The translations under genes and the position numbers were made by a program. The notes under the pieces are model-generated. The model was not told where the DNA came from and did no database searches. It saw nothing but the letters and a program-made list of their open reading frames with translations. This document shows, one piece after another, positions 18,651 through 27,379 of a stretch of DNA of 64,000 bases (the stretch's first letter is position 1; each line of letters opens with the position of its first letter). Source of the stretch: Streptomyces sp. HUAS ZL42 (GTDB taxonomy: Bacteria > Actinomycetota > Actinomycetes > Streptomycetales > Streptomycetaceae); NCBI RefSeq assembly GCF_040782645.1, contig NZ_CP160403.1:8591001-8655000 (forward strand), in the 5' to 3' direction.

Positions 18651-18819
18651 TGGCACGTACTATGGAGCCGCTCACAGGCGATGTCAACACGTATGTCAGG
18701 ACGTTTCGACAAAACGCGGTGGACGTCGGTGGCCTTGTCCCGCCACCTCGCCCCGCCGCGCCCGCCGACACTGCGTGTTTGAATTTTCACACTCAGGTCC
18801 GGCTCGGTACTGTGTGACC

Positions 18820-19326
18820 ATGCCCACGACGCCGCGCTGGCTGAACGCCGAGGAGCAACGGGCCTGGCTGGCCTACGTCGACTTCTCCACCCTCCTCGCC
18901 GACTACCTGAACCGGCAGCTGCGCCGCGACGCCGGAATGACGCACGCCGACTACAGCCTCCTGGCCTACCTCTCGTCGACGCCCGAAGGCGCGCTGGGCA
19001 TGTCCGACCTTGCACATCGCCTGAAGATCACCCGCAGTCGGCTCACACACGCGGTGAACCGGCTGTGCGACGCGGGCCTGGTGGACCGGCGGGAGGACCC
19101 CGCCGACGGCCGGGGCCAGCTCGCCGTCCTCACCGACGAGGGGTACGCCCTGCTGGAGCGGGCCGCTCCCGGTCATGTGGATGCCGTACGCCGGGCGGTC
19201 TTCGACGCCCTGACCCCCGAACAGGTGCGCCAGTTCGCGGAGATCGGCCAGGCGATCAGCGATGCCCTGCACCGGGTGGAGACCGCCGAGACGGACCCGG
19301 CCGTGCTGCCCTGGCGCCGCCGCTGA
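18820..19326 (+). CDS. MarR-family transcriptional regulator
   Basis: 168 residues from the ATG at 18820. The winged-helix region includes HADYSLLAYLSSTPEGALG, MSDLAHRLKITRSRLTHAVN and the wing DAGLVDRREDPADGRGQ, followed by a C-terminal dimerisation helix. No ribosome-binding site is evident, and an AT-rich GTGT...ACAC dyad at 18776-18793 sits just upstream, which suggests a near-leaderless, autoregulated transcript. It is divergent from the lipoprotein gene. Its ligand is unknown. Confidence 0.88.
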   Translation: MPTTPRWLNAEEQRAWLAYVDFSTLLADYLNRQLRRDAGMTHADYSLLAYLSSTPEGALGMSDLAHRLKITRSRLTHAVNRLCDAGLVDRREDPADGRGQLAVLTDEGYALLERAAPGHVDAVRRAVFDALTPEQVRQFAEIGQAISDALHRVETAETDPAVLPWRRR

Positions 19327-19437
19327 GCCGCGGCCGGACGGCCGTCCCGGTGACCCTCCGGGGCTCGGGCGGGCGTCAGGCGAGCGGTCGTAACTCTGGG
19401 TAACTCCCAACCGGGGTGGGGAGATCAGAGGGGGGAC

Positions 19438-20040
19438 GTGCCGCTGGAGCTGGTGCGGTTCGCGGTCCTGGGGGCCCGTGCGGGCATGGCGGGGGGACGT
19501 CGAGCCGGAGTTCGGGGGGCCGCAGGACAGAGAGCCTTCCTGGCGCTGCTGCTGCTGGTGCGGGCGGGACAGCCGGTCGCAGTGAGCGAGATCGTCGACG
19601 TGCTGTGGGGGAGCGAGTCCGCCGCGCAGTGCCGTGAACGTGATCCGCCGTCACATGGGTTCCGCTCCGGCGCCTGTTGGAACCCGGTGCCCACCCGCGG
19701 GTCAGGACGCCGGCTCGTGCTGGGCGGCGGCGGTTACCAACTGCTCACCGACAGGGGCTCGTCGGACCTTCTGCGTTTCCGTGCGCTCGAGGAGGAGGCC
19801 CGGAGGGCCGTCGCCGCCGAATCGCCCACCCGGGCCCTGGAACTGCTCACGCAGGCACTGTCGTTGCGGCGAGGACGGGCCGCCTCCGGGATACCTCCGG
19901 AGTCCCGCGCGCACCCGGCGTTCGGCGCCCTCGACCGGGAACACGTAGCCGCCGTGCGGGAGGCGGCCGACCAGGCGCTGCGCGCCGGTGTTCCGGACGC
20001 GGTCCTGCCCGCCCTCCGGCCGTGCACCTGCGGGCAATCT
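19438..20040 (+). pseudogene. SARP/AfsR-type regulator remnant
   Basis: The sequence aligns with the N-terminal OmpR-like HTH plus BTAD region of SARP regulators, but only by switching frames. AFLALLLLVRAGQPVAVSEI is in one frame. The preceding GPVRAWRGDVEPEFGGPQ and the following AVNVIRRHMGS are in a second, and YQLLTDRGSSDLLRFRALEE with AHPAFGALDREHVAAVREAA return to the first. Homology stops near 20040, well short of the AfsR ATPase/TPR part. At least three frameshifts and a 3' truncation make it non-functional. Confidence 0.85.
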
Positions 20041-20109
20041 CCGCCCATCCATCGGTTCCAGCGTGACGGAGCACGCAGCGCCCTCATCGTGAAACAGCGG
20101 GAGATCGAC

Positions 20110-20178
20110 ATGTCCGACGCCGTAGAGCCGGTTCGGCCGGTCCTGGAGCCCGCAGCCCAGGCGTTCGCCGAAGCCACC
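20110..20178 (+). pseudogene. Alpha/beta-hydrolase N-terminal remnant
   Basis: An ATG with GGGAG upstream begins a frame whose first ~23 residues (MSDAVEPVRPVLEPAAQAFA) match the N-terminus of Streptomyces esterase/lipase-type alpha/beta hydrolases. The homology ends at AEAT and no catalytic region follows. It is a start fragment left by deletion, against the 3' end of the cold-shock gene. Confidence 0.55.
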
Positions 20179-20207
20179 CGCCGACGCGATCCCGAGGAGA
20201 CGGCAGC

Positions 20208-20597
20208 TCAGCCCTCGACCCAGCCATGCCCCTTCGCGAACTGCGCCAGGGCGCCGCGGATCTGCAGGATCTGGTCGCCGGTGAGCGAGGGCGCCGCGGT
20301 CAGCAGGACCTCTGTGACGTCCGCCCTGAACTCCTGCGTGGTGAGCACGTCGCACAGGGAGTCGTCGTCCAGGGGCAGCGGCTTGCCGTCCGCTCCCCGG
20401 GCGAGGCGGACGCCGGTCGCCTTCGGCCCCCGCTCACCGTCCTCGATCTCGAACTCCACCACCACACCGCGCCGCACCTGCGACTCCGGCATCAGCATGT
20501 CGTTCACATGCAGGAACACATCGTCCCCACCGTCGTCGGGAGCGATGAATCCGTACCCCCGCGCATTGTCGAACCGCACCACACGACCAGCAACCAT
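20208..20597 (-). CDS. Cold-shock-domain protein with C-terminal extension
   Basis: 129 residues. The N-terminal ~65 form a cold-shock domain with RNP-like motifs GYGFIAPDDGGDD and VFLHVND, which bind single-stranded RNA/DNA. The remaining ~60 residues (VLTTQEFRADVTEVLLTAAP) are a conserved streptomycete extension of unknown role. It is about twice the length of CspA-type proteins. The upstream leader on this strand contains a CCGGGC-loop-GCCCGG hairpin at about 20615-20631. Confidence 0.9.
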   Translation of the reverse strand: MVAGRVVRFDNARGYGFIAPDDGGDDVFLHVNDMLMPESQVRRGVVVEFEIEDGERGPKATGVRLARGADGKPLPLDDDSLCDVLTTQEFRADVTEVLLTAAPSLTGDQILQIRGALAQFAKGHGWVEG

Positions 20598-20706
20598 GCC
20601 AACCCCCAGCAGACCGGGCCCCGTGCCCGGAGAACATGGCCTGATCGTAGTGGTCCGCGGACGGCACTTTTCCGCGAGGCATGACGTTCACATGGGGGAG
20701 GGTGAG

Positions 20707-20895
20707 ATGACACGAGACGAGAAGCGAACCGCGGACGCAGCCGACGCCGCGGAGGCACTGCGGCATGCCCGGTTCGGCGCGCTGCCGGAGCGGATCCGCC
20801 TGGAGGACACGGTCGAGGAGAAGCCGGCCACGGTGCCCGATCCGGCGAGGGACACGTACAACCCGGACGAGTGGCTCGTGCGGTACTGCCTGTGA
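20707..20895 (+). CDS. Small conserved hypothetical protein
   Basis: 62 residues from the ATG at 20707, which follows a strong GGGGGAGGGTGAG. The sequence is charged, with a helical ADAADAAEALRHARFGALPE and a C-terminal NPDEWLVRYCL. It looks like one of the short conserved Streptomyces proteins. There are no known catalytic motifs, signal or membrane segment. It is divergent from the cold-shock gene and convergent with DUF5997. Confidence 0.65.
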   Translation: MTRDEKRTADAADAAEALRHARFGALPERIRLEDTVEEKPATVPDPARDTYNPDEWLVRYCL

Positions 20896-20914
20896 AAGGG
20901 CCGGGACGCCGGGG

Positions 20915-21304
20915 TCAGGAGCGCGACGCCCGCTCGGCGTCCCGCTTCTTGATCCGGGCCGCCTCCTTGCGCACGTCGGCCTGTGTGGCGCGCTCCTTCT
21001 CCAGCCACTGAGGCATCTCGTTCCTCAGCGCCTCGATCTGCTCTGTGGTGAGCGCTTCCGTGACGCCGCCGCGGGCGAGGCCGGCGATGGAGACGCCCAG
21101 CCTCGCCGCGACCACCGGCCGGGGATGCGGGCCGTTCTGTCGCAGCTCCCGCAGCCATTCGGGCGGGTTCTCCTGGAGCTCGTTCAGCTCGGCGCGCGAG
21201 ACGACACCCTCCTGGAACTCTGCGGGGGTGGCGGGGAGGTACACACCCAGCTTCTTCGCCGCGGTGGCGGGCTTCATCGTCTGGGTGCTCTGGTGCGACT
21301 TCAT
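20915..21304 (-). CDS. DUF5997-family protein
   Basis: 129 residues, starting MKSHQSTQTMKPATAAKKLG and continuing YLPATPAEFQEGVVSRAELN, which I recognise as the DUF5997 family of actinobacteria. The pattern of short helices and a basic C-terminus (KKRDAERASRS) suggests a nucleic-acid-associated role, but none is established. It is divergent from the LysR-like gene with 59 bp between the starts, an arrangement I believe is conserved in Streptomyces. Confidence 0.8.
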   Translation of the reverse strand: MKSHQSTQTMKPATAAKKLGVYLPATPAEFQEGVVSRAELNELQENPPEWLRELRQNGPHPRPVVAARLGVSIAGLARGGVTEALTTEQIEALRNEMPQWLEKERATQADVRKEAARIKKRDAERASRS

Positions 21305-21363
21305 GGTGTCCAGACTATCGGCCGCTCACCCAGGCCCCCGACCACAGCCGGTAACCTGGCGGC

Positions 21364-22140
21364 GTGACAGGCACGGAGGATTCCCCCCAGTTCCGGCTCG
21401 CGTACGTCCCCGGGGTGACGCCCGCCAAGTGGGTGCGGATCTGGAACGAGCGCCTGCCCGACATCCCCCTGGCCCTCCTCCAGGTGACGGCAGCCGAGGC
21501 ATCCGACGTGCTGCGCGGCGGCGACGCGGACGCGGGCTTCGTACGGCTGCCGGTCGACCGCACGGTGTTCAGCGCGATCCCCCTCTACACCGAGACCACG
21601 GTGGTCGTGGTCCCCAAGGACCACCTCGTGACGGCGGCGGAGGAGGTGTCCCTCGAGGACCTCGCCGACGAGGTCGTCTTCCACCCGCTCGACGACGTCC
21701 TCGGCTGGGAGCAACCGCCGGGACAGCCCGCCTTCGAGCGTCCCGCCACCACGGCGGACGCCGTCGAGTTGGTGGCGGCGGGCGTCGGCGTCCTCCTCGT
21801 CCCCCAGTCGCTGGCCCGGCTGCACCACCGCCGGGACCTCACCTACCGCCCGGTCGTGGACGCTCCCCGGTCGAGCGTGGCCCTGTCGTGGCCGGAGGAC
21901 GCGACCACGGACATGGTCGAGGACTTCATCGGCATCGTCCGCGGCCGCACGGTCAACAGCACCCGCGGACGCACCCAGCCGCAGGCCCGGCCCGAGCGCG
22001 AGGCCGGCACGCGGCGGAAGCCCGCTGCGGGGAAGGCCACCGGCGGGGGCGCCAAGACGTCCGGCGGGGCCGCCCGCAGCCGCACCGGCACCCCGAGGGG
22101 CGGCAAGCGCGGCAGCGGCAGGCCCCGCCGCCGGTCGTAG
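21364..22140 (+). CDS. LysR substrate-binding-domain protein lacking HTH
   Basis: 258 residues from the GTG at 21364. Residues 8-200 form a LysR effector-binding fold (RLAYVPGVTPAKWVRIWNER, then VVVVPKDHLV), but the N-terminal winged HTH of LysR proteins is absent. Instead the last ~60 residues are a Lys/Arg/Gly-rich tail (RRKPAAGKATGGGAK) that could bind nucleic acid. It is paired with the divergent DUF5997 gene and may act as an effector sensor or co-regulator. Function inferred only. Confidence 0.75.
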   Translation: MTGTEDSPQFRLAYVPGVTPAKWVRIWNERLPDIPLALLQVTAAEASDVLRGGDADAGFVRLPVDRTVFSAIPLYTETTVVVVPKDHLVTAAEEVSLEDLADEVVFHPLDDVLGWEQPPGQPAFERPATTADAVELVAAGVGVLLVPQSLARLHHRRDLTYRPVVDAPRSSVALSWPEDATTDMVEDFIGIVRGRTVNSTRGRTQPQARPEREAGTRRKPAAGKATGGGAKTSGGAARSRTGTPRGGKRGSGRPRRRS

Positions 22141-22150
22141 CGCCCAGGGA

Positions 22151-24954
22151 TCAGGGCACGAAGGTGGCGCTCCGCGCCGTACTCACCACCTTCGCCCCGT
22201 CGTCCTGGCCCAGCAGACCGGCGGTGACCCACGTGTCGACCGTGGACCGGACCCGCGACACCAGCGCGCCCTTGCCACGGAAGGGCGCCCCCGCCCAGAT
22301 CTCGTCGAGCAGGGTCGTGCCGTCGGCCTTCGCGGGGTTGGCGACGCCGGAGTCGGAGGTGCCGAAGACGACCCGCGGTTCGGAGCGCCGGACGTACGCG
22401 TGCGTCGGATCCTCGGTCCCCTCGAAGAAGGGGCGAACTCGGTGCCGTCGAGGGTGTAGTGGAGGGGTTTGCCCGTCACCGGCGTGAGGCTGGGCAGCAG
22501 GTCGCCGGAGAGGGCGGCGTTGCGGTACAGGCCGATCTCCAGAAGGCCCGTCGCGGCGTTGTGGGCGACCAGGTTGACCGGACCGTAGAACAGGGCCTGC
22601 AGCGACGGATCGTCGAGGGTCTTCTCGACCCGCAGCCGGAAGGGCACGGCGACACGGACCGTGTCGCCGTCCCGCCAACGCCGGGAGACAGGGAAGTAGC
22701 TCCCGGGCTGCGGAGTGCCGCTCACGTCACACCCGTTGACCGTCACCCGGAATCCGGCCGTCGCCCACGCCGGAACGCGCAGCCGCAGTTCGAAGGAGGC
22801 GGTGCCGCCCCTGACAACGAGCGTGCTGCCCTGCTCCCGTGGATAGTCCGTCGTCTGCGTGACGGTGACACCCTTCTCGGCCCAGGTCAGCGTGGACGGG
22901 CTGTAGAGGTTGACGTAGAGGGCGCTGCCGTCGGCCTTCCTGAAGTACACCGAGTCCTGGTACTTGGTGGCGCTCTCCATGCCCGTGCCCTCGCAGCAGG
23001 TCGTGCCCTGCTTGGGCGTGTAGTCGCGCACATGGCCGGGCTTGAGGCCGATGAAGTACGTGACGAGCGGCTTCTCCGCGTCGGCCTTGTCCTGCTTGGA
23101 ACCGAGCACCTGGTTGTAGAGGGCCCGCTCGTAGTAGTCGATGTACTTCGGGTCCTGCTCGTGGAAGAACAGCATCCGGCTCAGCTTGAGCAGGTTGTAC
23201 GCGCAGCAGGACTCGGCGTTGGTGTCGCTGATCGTGCCCGCGATGACGTCGCGGGCCTTCCAGAACTCGGCCGTGCTCGTTCCGCCGATCCCGTACATAC
23301 GGTGGGGGACGACCATGCCCCAGAAGTTCTTGGCGGCGGTGAGGTAGCGGTCCTCGCCCGTCGCGTCGTACAGCCGGATCAGGCCAGTGAAGATCGGGAT
23401 GTGCTGGTTGGCGTGCAGGCCGTCCAGGGTGTCTGTGTTCGCGGCGCAGGCGTCGATGAGCTTGTCGAGGTCGAACAGTTCGGCCAGCGCGAGGTGATCG
23501 GCCTTGCCGGTGATCGAGTACAGGTCGACGATCGCCTCGACGATGCCGCCGAACTCGCCGCTGGAGAAGATGCCCCACATCCGCTGCAGCGTGGAGTCGG
23601 GCAGCCTGGACAGCCGGGCGTACATCCAGTCGCACATGCCGGAAGCGAGGTCGAGCGCCCGGTCGTCGTCGGTGGCGTCGTACGCGTCCAGCAGGCCCTT
23701 GAGGATCTTGTGAGCGGTGTAGTAGGGCGCCCACACCTTGGTGTAGTCGGGGCTGGTCCTGGACTCCAGGTCGATGAACTGCGTCTCCGGGTACGCGGCG
23801 AGGAACCCGGGGTGGCTCGGCGCGCCCCACGTGCGGCGCAGGGTGGCGGTCAGCTCCCGGCCGGAGGCGTCGGCGAACGTGCCGCCCGTCGTCTCGTCGA
23901 ACGCGTACGACGCCAGGTCGCCGCGGCCCGCGGAAGAGTCGGCGGCGCGGTCGCTCTGCAAGGACGTGATCTCGTCCGCGGTCAGGGCCCGCGACCACAC
24001 GTTGAACTCGTCGAAGGCGCCCGCGAACACCGGGTCGCCGGAGAAGTTGGAGCGGCCCAGCCAGTTGTTCGCCAGGGTGCCCAGCGCCGACGGGTTGAGG
24101 GTCATCGACGTGTTCTCGGCGACGGCGGTGCCGTTGACGTAGAGCTTGCCGGTGCTGCCCGAGATGGTGACGGCCAGGTGGCTCCACTGGTTCAGGGGCA
24201 GCGCGGTGGTGCCGTTGAGGCCCTGTTCGCGGCCGGGCCCGTTGGTTGTGATCGCGAAGCGCGGAACGCCGCCGGCGTTGCGCGCGGCCAGGTACATGTA
24301 CCGGGTGGTGTTGTTGCCGAAGTCGAACACCCGGGCCCAGGTGCTGTTGTGGGTGGGCTTGACCCAGGCGGACAGGGTGATCGCGGGGGCGCCGCCGAGC
24401 ACACCGGCCGGCAGGTCGACGTACTGGTAGGAGCCGCGCACGTTCTCCGCGGCGGTGCCGAACCTCCCTTCGGTGCTGAGCACGGCCGGATCCTCGCGCA
24501 GCGCCGCGCGGACTTCGGTGAGCGCACCCACCATGGTCCGGATCTTGTCGGCGTACGCCTGGTCACCGGTGGAGGCGTACGCCTGGGACAGCATCGTCAT
24601 GAAGTGCCCGGTGTAGTGCCCGCGAAGGTTGCCGTTGGCCTCGCCGTCCAGCCCCTCCCAGCCGCCTGGGGCGACCGCGCCGAGCGTGGAGAGCCCGGCG
24701 TTGGCGCGGAAGACCTGCAGGAGCCGGTTGACGTCGTAGCCGCGGGCGTGGTCGAGCATCAGCGCGCGCTTGTCGGCGAAGACGCCCCGACCCAGCGTCA
24801 CCTCCTCGAGCCCGAAGGGCCGTACGGTCCAGGCGGACGGGGCAGCGGGAGCGGCGGCGACGGCTCGGCCGGTCGCCGCCAGAGAGACTGCTGGTGCTGT
24901 CGCGGCGAGGGCCGCTGTCCGAAAGAGGGATCGTCTGGAGAGGGGCGGTGCCAT
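22151..24954 (-). pseudogene. GH127 beta-L-arabinofuranosidase with LamG insert, frameshifted
   Basis: From the ATG at 24954 (GGAGGAG upstream) comes a Tat signal with twin Arg in LSRRSLFRTAALA, a GH127 N-terminal region, a LamG/concanavalin-like jellyroll inserted at about 170-350 (LSAWVKPTHNSTWARVFDFG), then the (alpha/alpha)6 catalytic domain. Zn-binding Glu/Cys clusters are visible in ESCCAYNLLKL and TTCCEGTG. The frame is lost at a GGGG run (22430-22433): FAPSSRG should read FAPFFEGTEDPTHAY, and the correct tail continues in another frame to the stop at 22151. One extra base there would give about 934 residues. The secreted enzyme would trim arabinofuranose from plant polymers. Confidence 0.85.
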
Positions 24955-24978
24955 GTGTCTCCTCCACGAGTCCGGCTT

Positions 24979-24994
24979 GTTCGAGATATCGAAC
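24979..24994. promoter_or_regulatory. Operator-like palindrome upstream of GH127 gene
   Basis: GTTCGA (24979-24984) and TCGAAC (24989-24994) around GATA, about 15 bases upstream of the GGAGGAG ribosome-binding site. Its position suits repression by a sugar-responsive dimeric regulator; the family is not identifiable. Confidence 0.45.
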
Positions 24995-25068
24995 AATGTG
25001 CGGATAGTCGACCAGACGATAGAGAGGAGGCAGATGAGGGTCAACGGGTCTGGAGTACCGAGTTCCGG

Positions 25069-26478
25069 TCAGACGTCGAAGTACAGCTCGAACTCGTGGG
25101 GATGCGGCCGCAGTTGCAGCGGCGCGATCTCGTTGGCGCGCTTCAGGTCGATCCACGTCTCGATCAGGTCGGGAGTGAACACATCGCCCTGGAGGAGGTA
25201 GTCGTGGTCGGCCTCCAGGGCGTCCAGGACGGCCGGGAGAGAGGTGGGAACCTGGGGAACGCTCGCATGTTCCTCGGGGGCGAGTTCGTAGAGGTCCTTG
25301 TCGACCGGCTCCGGCGGTTCCGTCTTGTTCCTGATGCCGTCCAGGCCCGCCAGCAGCATGGCCGAGAACGCCAGGTACGGGTTGCAGGAGGGGTCCGGCG
25401 CGCGGAACTCCAGGCGCTTGGCCTTCGGGTCGGCGCCGGTGATCGGGATCCGGATGCAGGCCGAGCGGTTGCGCTGCGAGTAGACCAGGTTGACCGGCGC
25501 CTCGAAGCCCGGCACCAGCCGGTGGTACGAGTTCACCGTCGGGTTGGTGAACGCCAGCAACGACGGCGCGTGCTTGAGCAGACCGCCGATGTAGTGGCGG
25601 GCGGTGTCCGACAGCCCGGCGTAGCCCTCCTCGTCGTAGAAGATCGGGCTGCCGCCCTGCCAGAGGGACTGGTGGCAGTGCATGCCCGAGCCGTTGTCGC
25701 CGAAGATCGGCTTCGGCATGAACGTCGCGGTCTTGCCGTTGCGCCAGGCCACGTTCTTGACGATGTACTTGTAGAGCTGGAGGTCGTCGGCGGCCGCGAG
25801 CAGCGTGTTGAACTTGTAGTTGATCTCGGCCTGGCCTGCGGTGCCCACCTCGTGGTGCTGTTTCTCGACGAGGATGTTGCTCTTGATGAGCTCCAGGGTC
25901 ATCTCGGCGCGCAGGTCCGCGAAGTGGTCGACCGGCGGGACGGGGAAGTAGCCGCCCTTGTAGCGGACCTTGTAACCGCGGTTGTCCTGCATCGCACCGG
26001 TGTTCCAGGCGCCCGCCTCGGAGTCCACGTGGTAGAACGCCTCGTTCTCCGAGGTCTTGAAGCGTGCGCTGTCGAAAACGTAGAACTCCGCCTCGGGGCC
26101 GAAGTACGCCGAGTCCGCGATGCCGGTGGACGTCAGGTAGGTCTCCGCCTTCTTCGCCACGTTGCGCGGGTCGCGACTGTACTGTTCGCCGGTCACCGGA
26201 TCGTGGATGAAGAAGTTCATGATCAGGGTGGTGTCCGAGCGGAAGGGATCCAGCCGGGCCGTCGACAGGTCCGCGCGCAGCGCCATGTCGGACTCGTGGA
26301 TGGCCTGGAAACCGCGGATCGACGAGCCGTCGAACGCCAGCTCGTCCTCCGGGTCGAAGGTCTCCACCGGCACGGTGAAGTGCTGCATGATGCCGGGAAC
26401 GTCGCAGAAGCGCACGTCCACGAAGCTGACGTCCACGTCCGAGATGAACTTCCTGGCTTCCTCGGCGTTCTGGAACAT
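25069..26478 (-). CDS. glnA: Glutamine synthetase type I (GlnA)
   Basis: 469 residues from the ATG at 26478; the frame is open upstream but [11 protein letters not shown] is the family N-terminus. [17 protein letters not shown], the ATP-site [26 protein letters not shown] and the adenylylation Tyr397 in DLYELAPEE are all present, so it is a GSI-beta enzyme controllable by GlnE. It makes glutamine from glutamate, ammonia and ATP as a cytoplasmic dodecamer. The family motif GMHVHQS reads GMHCHQS here. The neighbourhood (GH127, Lrp) does not look like the usual Streptomyces glnA1 region, so this may be a second copy. Confidence 0.93.
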   Translation of the reverse strand: MFQNAEEARKFISDVDVSFVDVRFCDVPGIMQHFTVPVETFDPEDELAFDGSSIRGFQAIHESDMALRADLSTARLDPFRSDTTLIMNFFIHDPVTGEQYSRDPRNVAKKAETYLTSTGIADSAYFGPEAEFYVFDSARFKTSENEAFYHVDSEAGAWNTGAMQDNRGYKVRYKGGYFPVPPVDHFADLRAEMTLELIKSNILVEKQHHEVGTAGQAEINYKFNTLLAAADDLQLYKYIVKNVAWRNGKTATFMPKPIFGDNGSGMHCHQSLWQGGSPIFYDEEGYAGLSDTARHYIGGLLKHAPSLLAFTNPTVNSYHRLVPGFEAPVNLVYSQRNRSACIRIPITGADPKAKRLEFRAPDPSCNPYLAFSAMLLAGLDGIRNKTEPPEPVDKDLYELAPEEHASVPQVPTSLPAVLDALEADHDYLLQGDVFTPDLIETWIDLKRANEIAPLQLRPHPHEFELYFDV

Positions 26479-26637
26479 GCGACTCACCCTCTGCCCGGTT
26501 CCGGTTCGTGCGAGGTCGGCTGCGCGGGGTTCCCTGACTTTCACTGTAGGCAGGGGGCGGGGGCGGGGAAAGGTGAAGCGCGCCTCCGCGGTGCCGCTCT
26601 CAGGAAGCCGGACGCGAGCGCGGGCCCACCGCGCGTC

Positions 26638-27114
26638 TCACTTCCCGGCCGCCCGCCCGATCGACTCCACCAGCGGCAGCAGCCGGTGCGGCACGCGTTC
26701 GCGCAGGGCGACCTCGGTGCGGGTGCGGACCACGCCGGGGAGGCTGATCAGCTTCTGGATCACGTCCTCCAGATGGAGGTTGTCGCGCGCCACGACCCTG
26801 GTGACCAGATCTCCGCCACCCGTGATCGAGAACGCCTCGACGATCTCCGGTACGGCGGCCAGCGCCTCGCCCACGTCGTCGAGGTGGCCCTGGGTGACCT
26901 CGATGTGCACGAAGGCCAGCACCGGATGGCCCAGTGCGGCCGGCGACAGCGTCGGACCCGTGCCGGTGATCACGCCGTCCCGCTCCAGACGGTCCAGGCG
27001 GGCCTGGAGTGTGCCACGGGCCACGCCGAGGATGCGGGCGTACTCGCGCACGCTCGTCCGGGGCTGCTCGAGCAGCAGCCGCAGGATGCGGGTGTCGAGC
27101 TCGTCCACGGTCAC
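26638..27114 (-). CDS. Lrp/AsnC-family transcriptional regulator
   Basis: 158 residues from the GTG at 27114. The N-terminal HTH (LDTRILRLLLEQPRTSVREY, GVARGTLQARLDRLERDGVI) is followed by an AsnC ligand-binding domain (FVHIEVTQGHLDDVGEALA). Such proteins sense amino acids and regulate nearby genes. It sits 159 bp upstream of, and co-directional with, glnA, and is divergent from the FUSC gene; both are candidate targets. Confidence 0.9.
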   Translation of the reverse strand: MTVDELDTRILRLLLEQPRTSVREYARILGVARGTLQARLDRLERDGVITGTGPTLSPAALGHPVLAFVHIEVTQGHLDDVGEALAAVPEIVEAFSITGGGDLVTRVVARDNLHLEDVIQKLISLPGVVRTRTEVALRERVPHRLLPLVESIGRAAGK

Positions 27115-27153
27115 GGTGCCCGGCCTTCTCGTCCGTCGTCGGTCATGGCCGAC

Positions 27154-27258
27154 TGTACCAATGGCCCAGCAGGGTTCGGATCGGGTGGGCCGGTCATCGT
27201 GGTCCGTTGGCCTTCCACGTGACGGCTTGGCCGCTCCTCTGGTGTGCCAATGGCTCAG
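27154..27258. repeat. Imperfect direct repeats between Lrp and FUSC genes
   Basis: TGTACCAATGGCCCAG at 27154-27169 and TGTGCCAATGGCTCAG at 27243-27258 match at 14 of 16 positions, 89 bp apart. They flank the divergent promoter space of the Lrp and FUSC genes and may be regulator half-sites; Lrp is the obvious candidate. Confidence 0.5.
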
Positions 27259-27301
27259 TGGTCGAGCAAGCACTTGAGCCAGTGGTGGCAGAGATGCTGT
27301 C

Positions 27302-27379
27302 ATGGAGGCGTCGATGGCGCTGCGGACCCCGCGGCGCCTTTTTCGTGCCGGTGAGCTCAAGGGTGGGAAGCAGTGCTGA
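27302..27379 (+). CDS. Putative 25-residue leader peptide of FUSC gene
   Basis: A short frame ATG (27302) to TGA (27379) encodes a basic 25-residue peptide (MEASMALRTPRRLFRAGELK, then GGKQC). It reads through the terminator hairpin at 27316-27343 and overlaps the FUSC start codon (27373) by seven bases. The arrangement is that of a leader peptide controlling attenuation. No strong ribosome-binding site precedes it (AGAGATG only). Unproven. Confidence 0.4.
   Translation: MEASMALRTPRRLFRAGELKGGKQC
27316..27343 (+). terminator. Intrinsic terminator/attenuator in FUSC leader
   Basis: GGCGC-T-GCGG (27316-27325), loop ACC, CCGC-G-GCGCC (27329-27338) forms a 10-bp stem with one wobble pair, directly followed by TTTTT (27339-27343). 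A T-run is rare in this genome. It lies 29 bases before the FUSC start codon, so it would stop transcription into the gene unless relieved. A possible competing hairpin has arms 27252-27260 and 27272-27280. Confidence 0.65.

Noticed and set aside
22459..27222. A 1587-codon open frame on the plus strand
   Set aside because: It lies antisense to GH127, glnA and Lrp, has low-complexity Gly/Arg/Val-rich translation, and is explained by the high GC3 of the real genes on the other strand.
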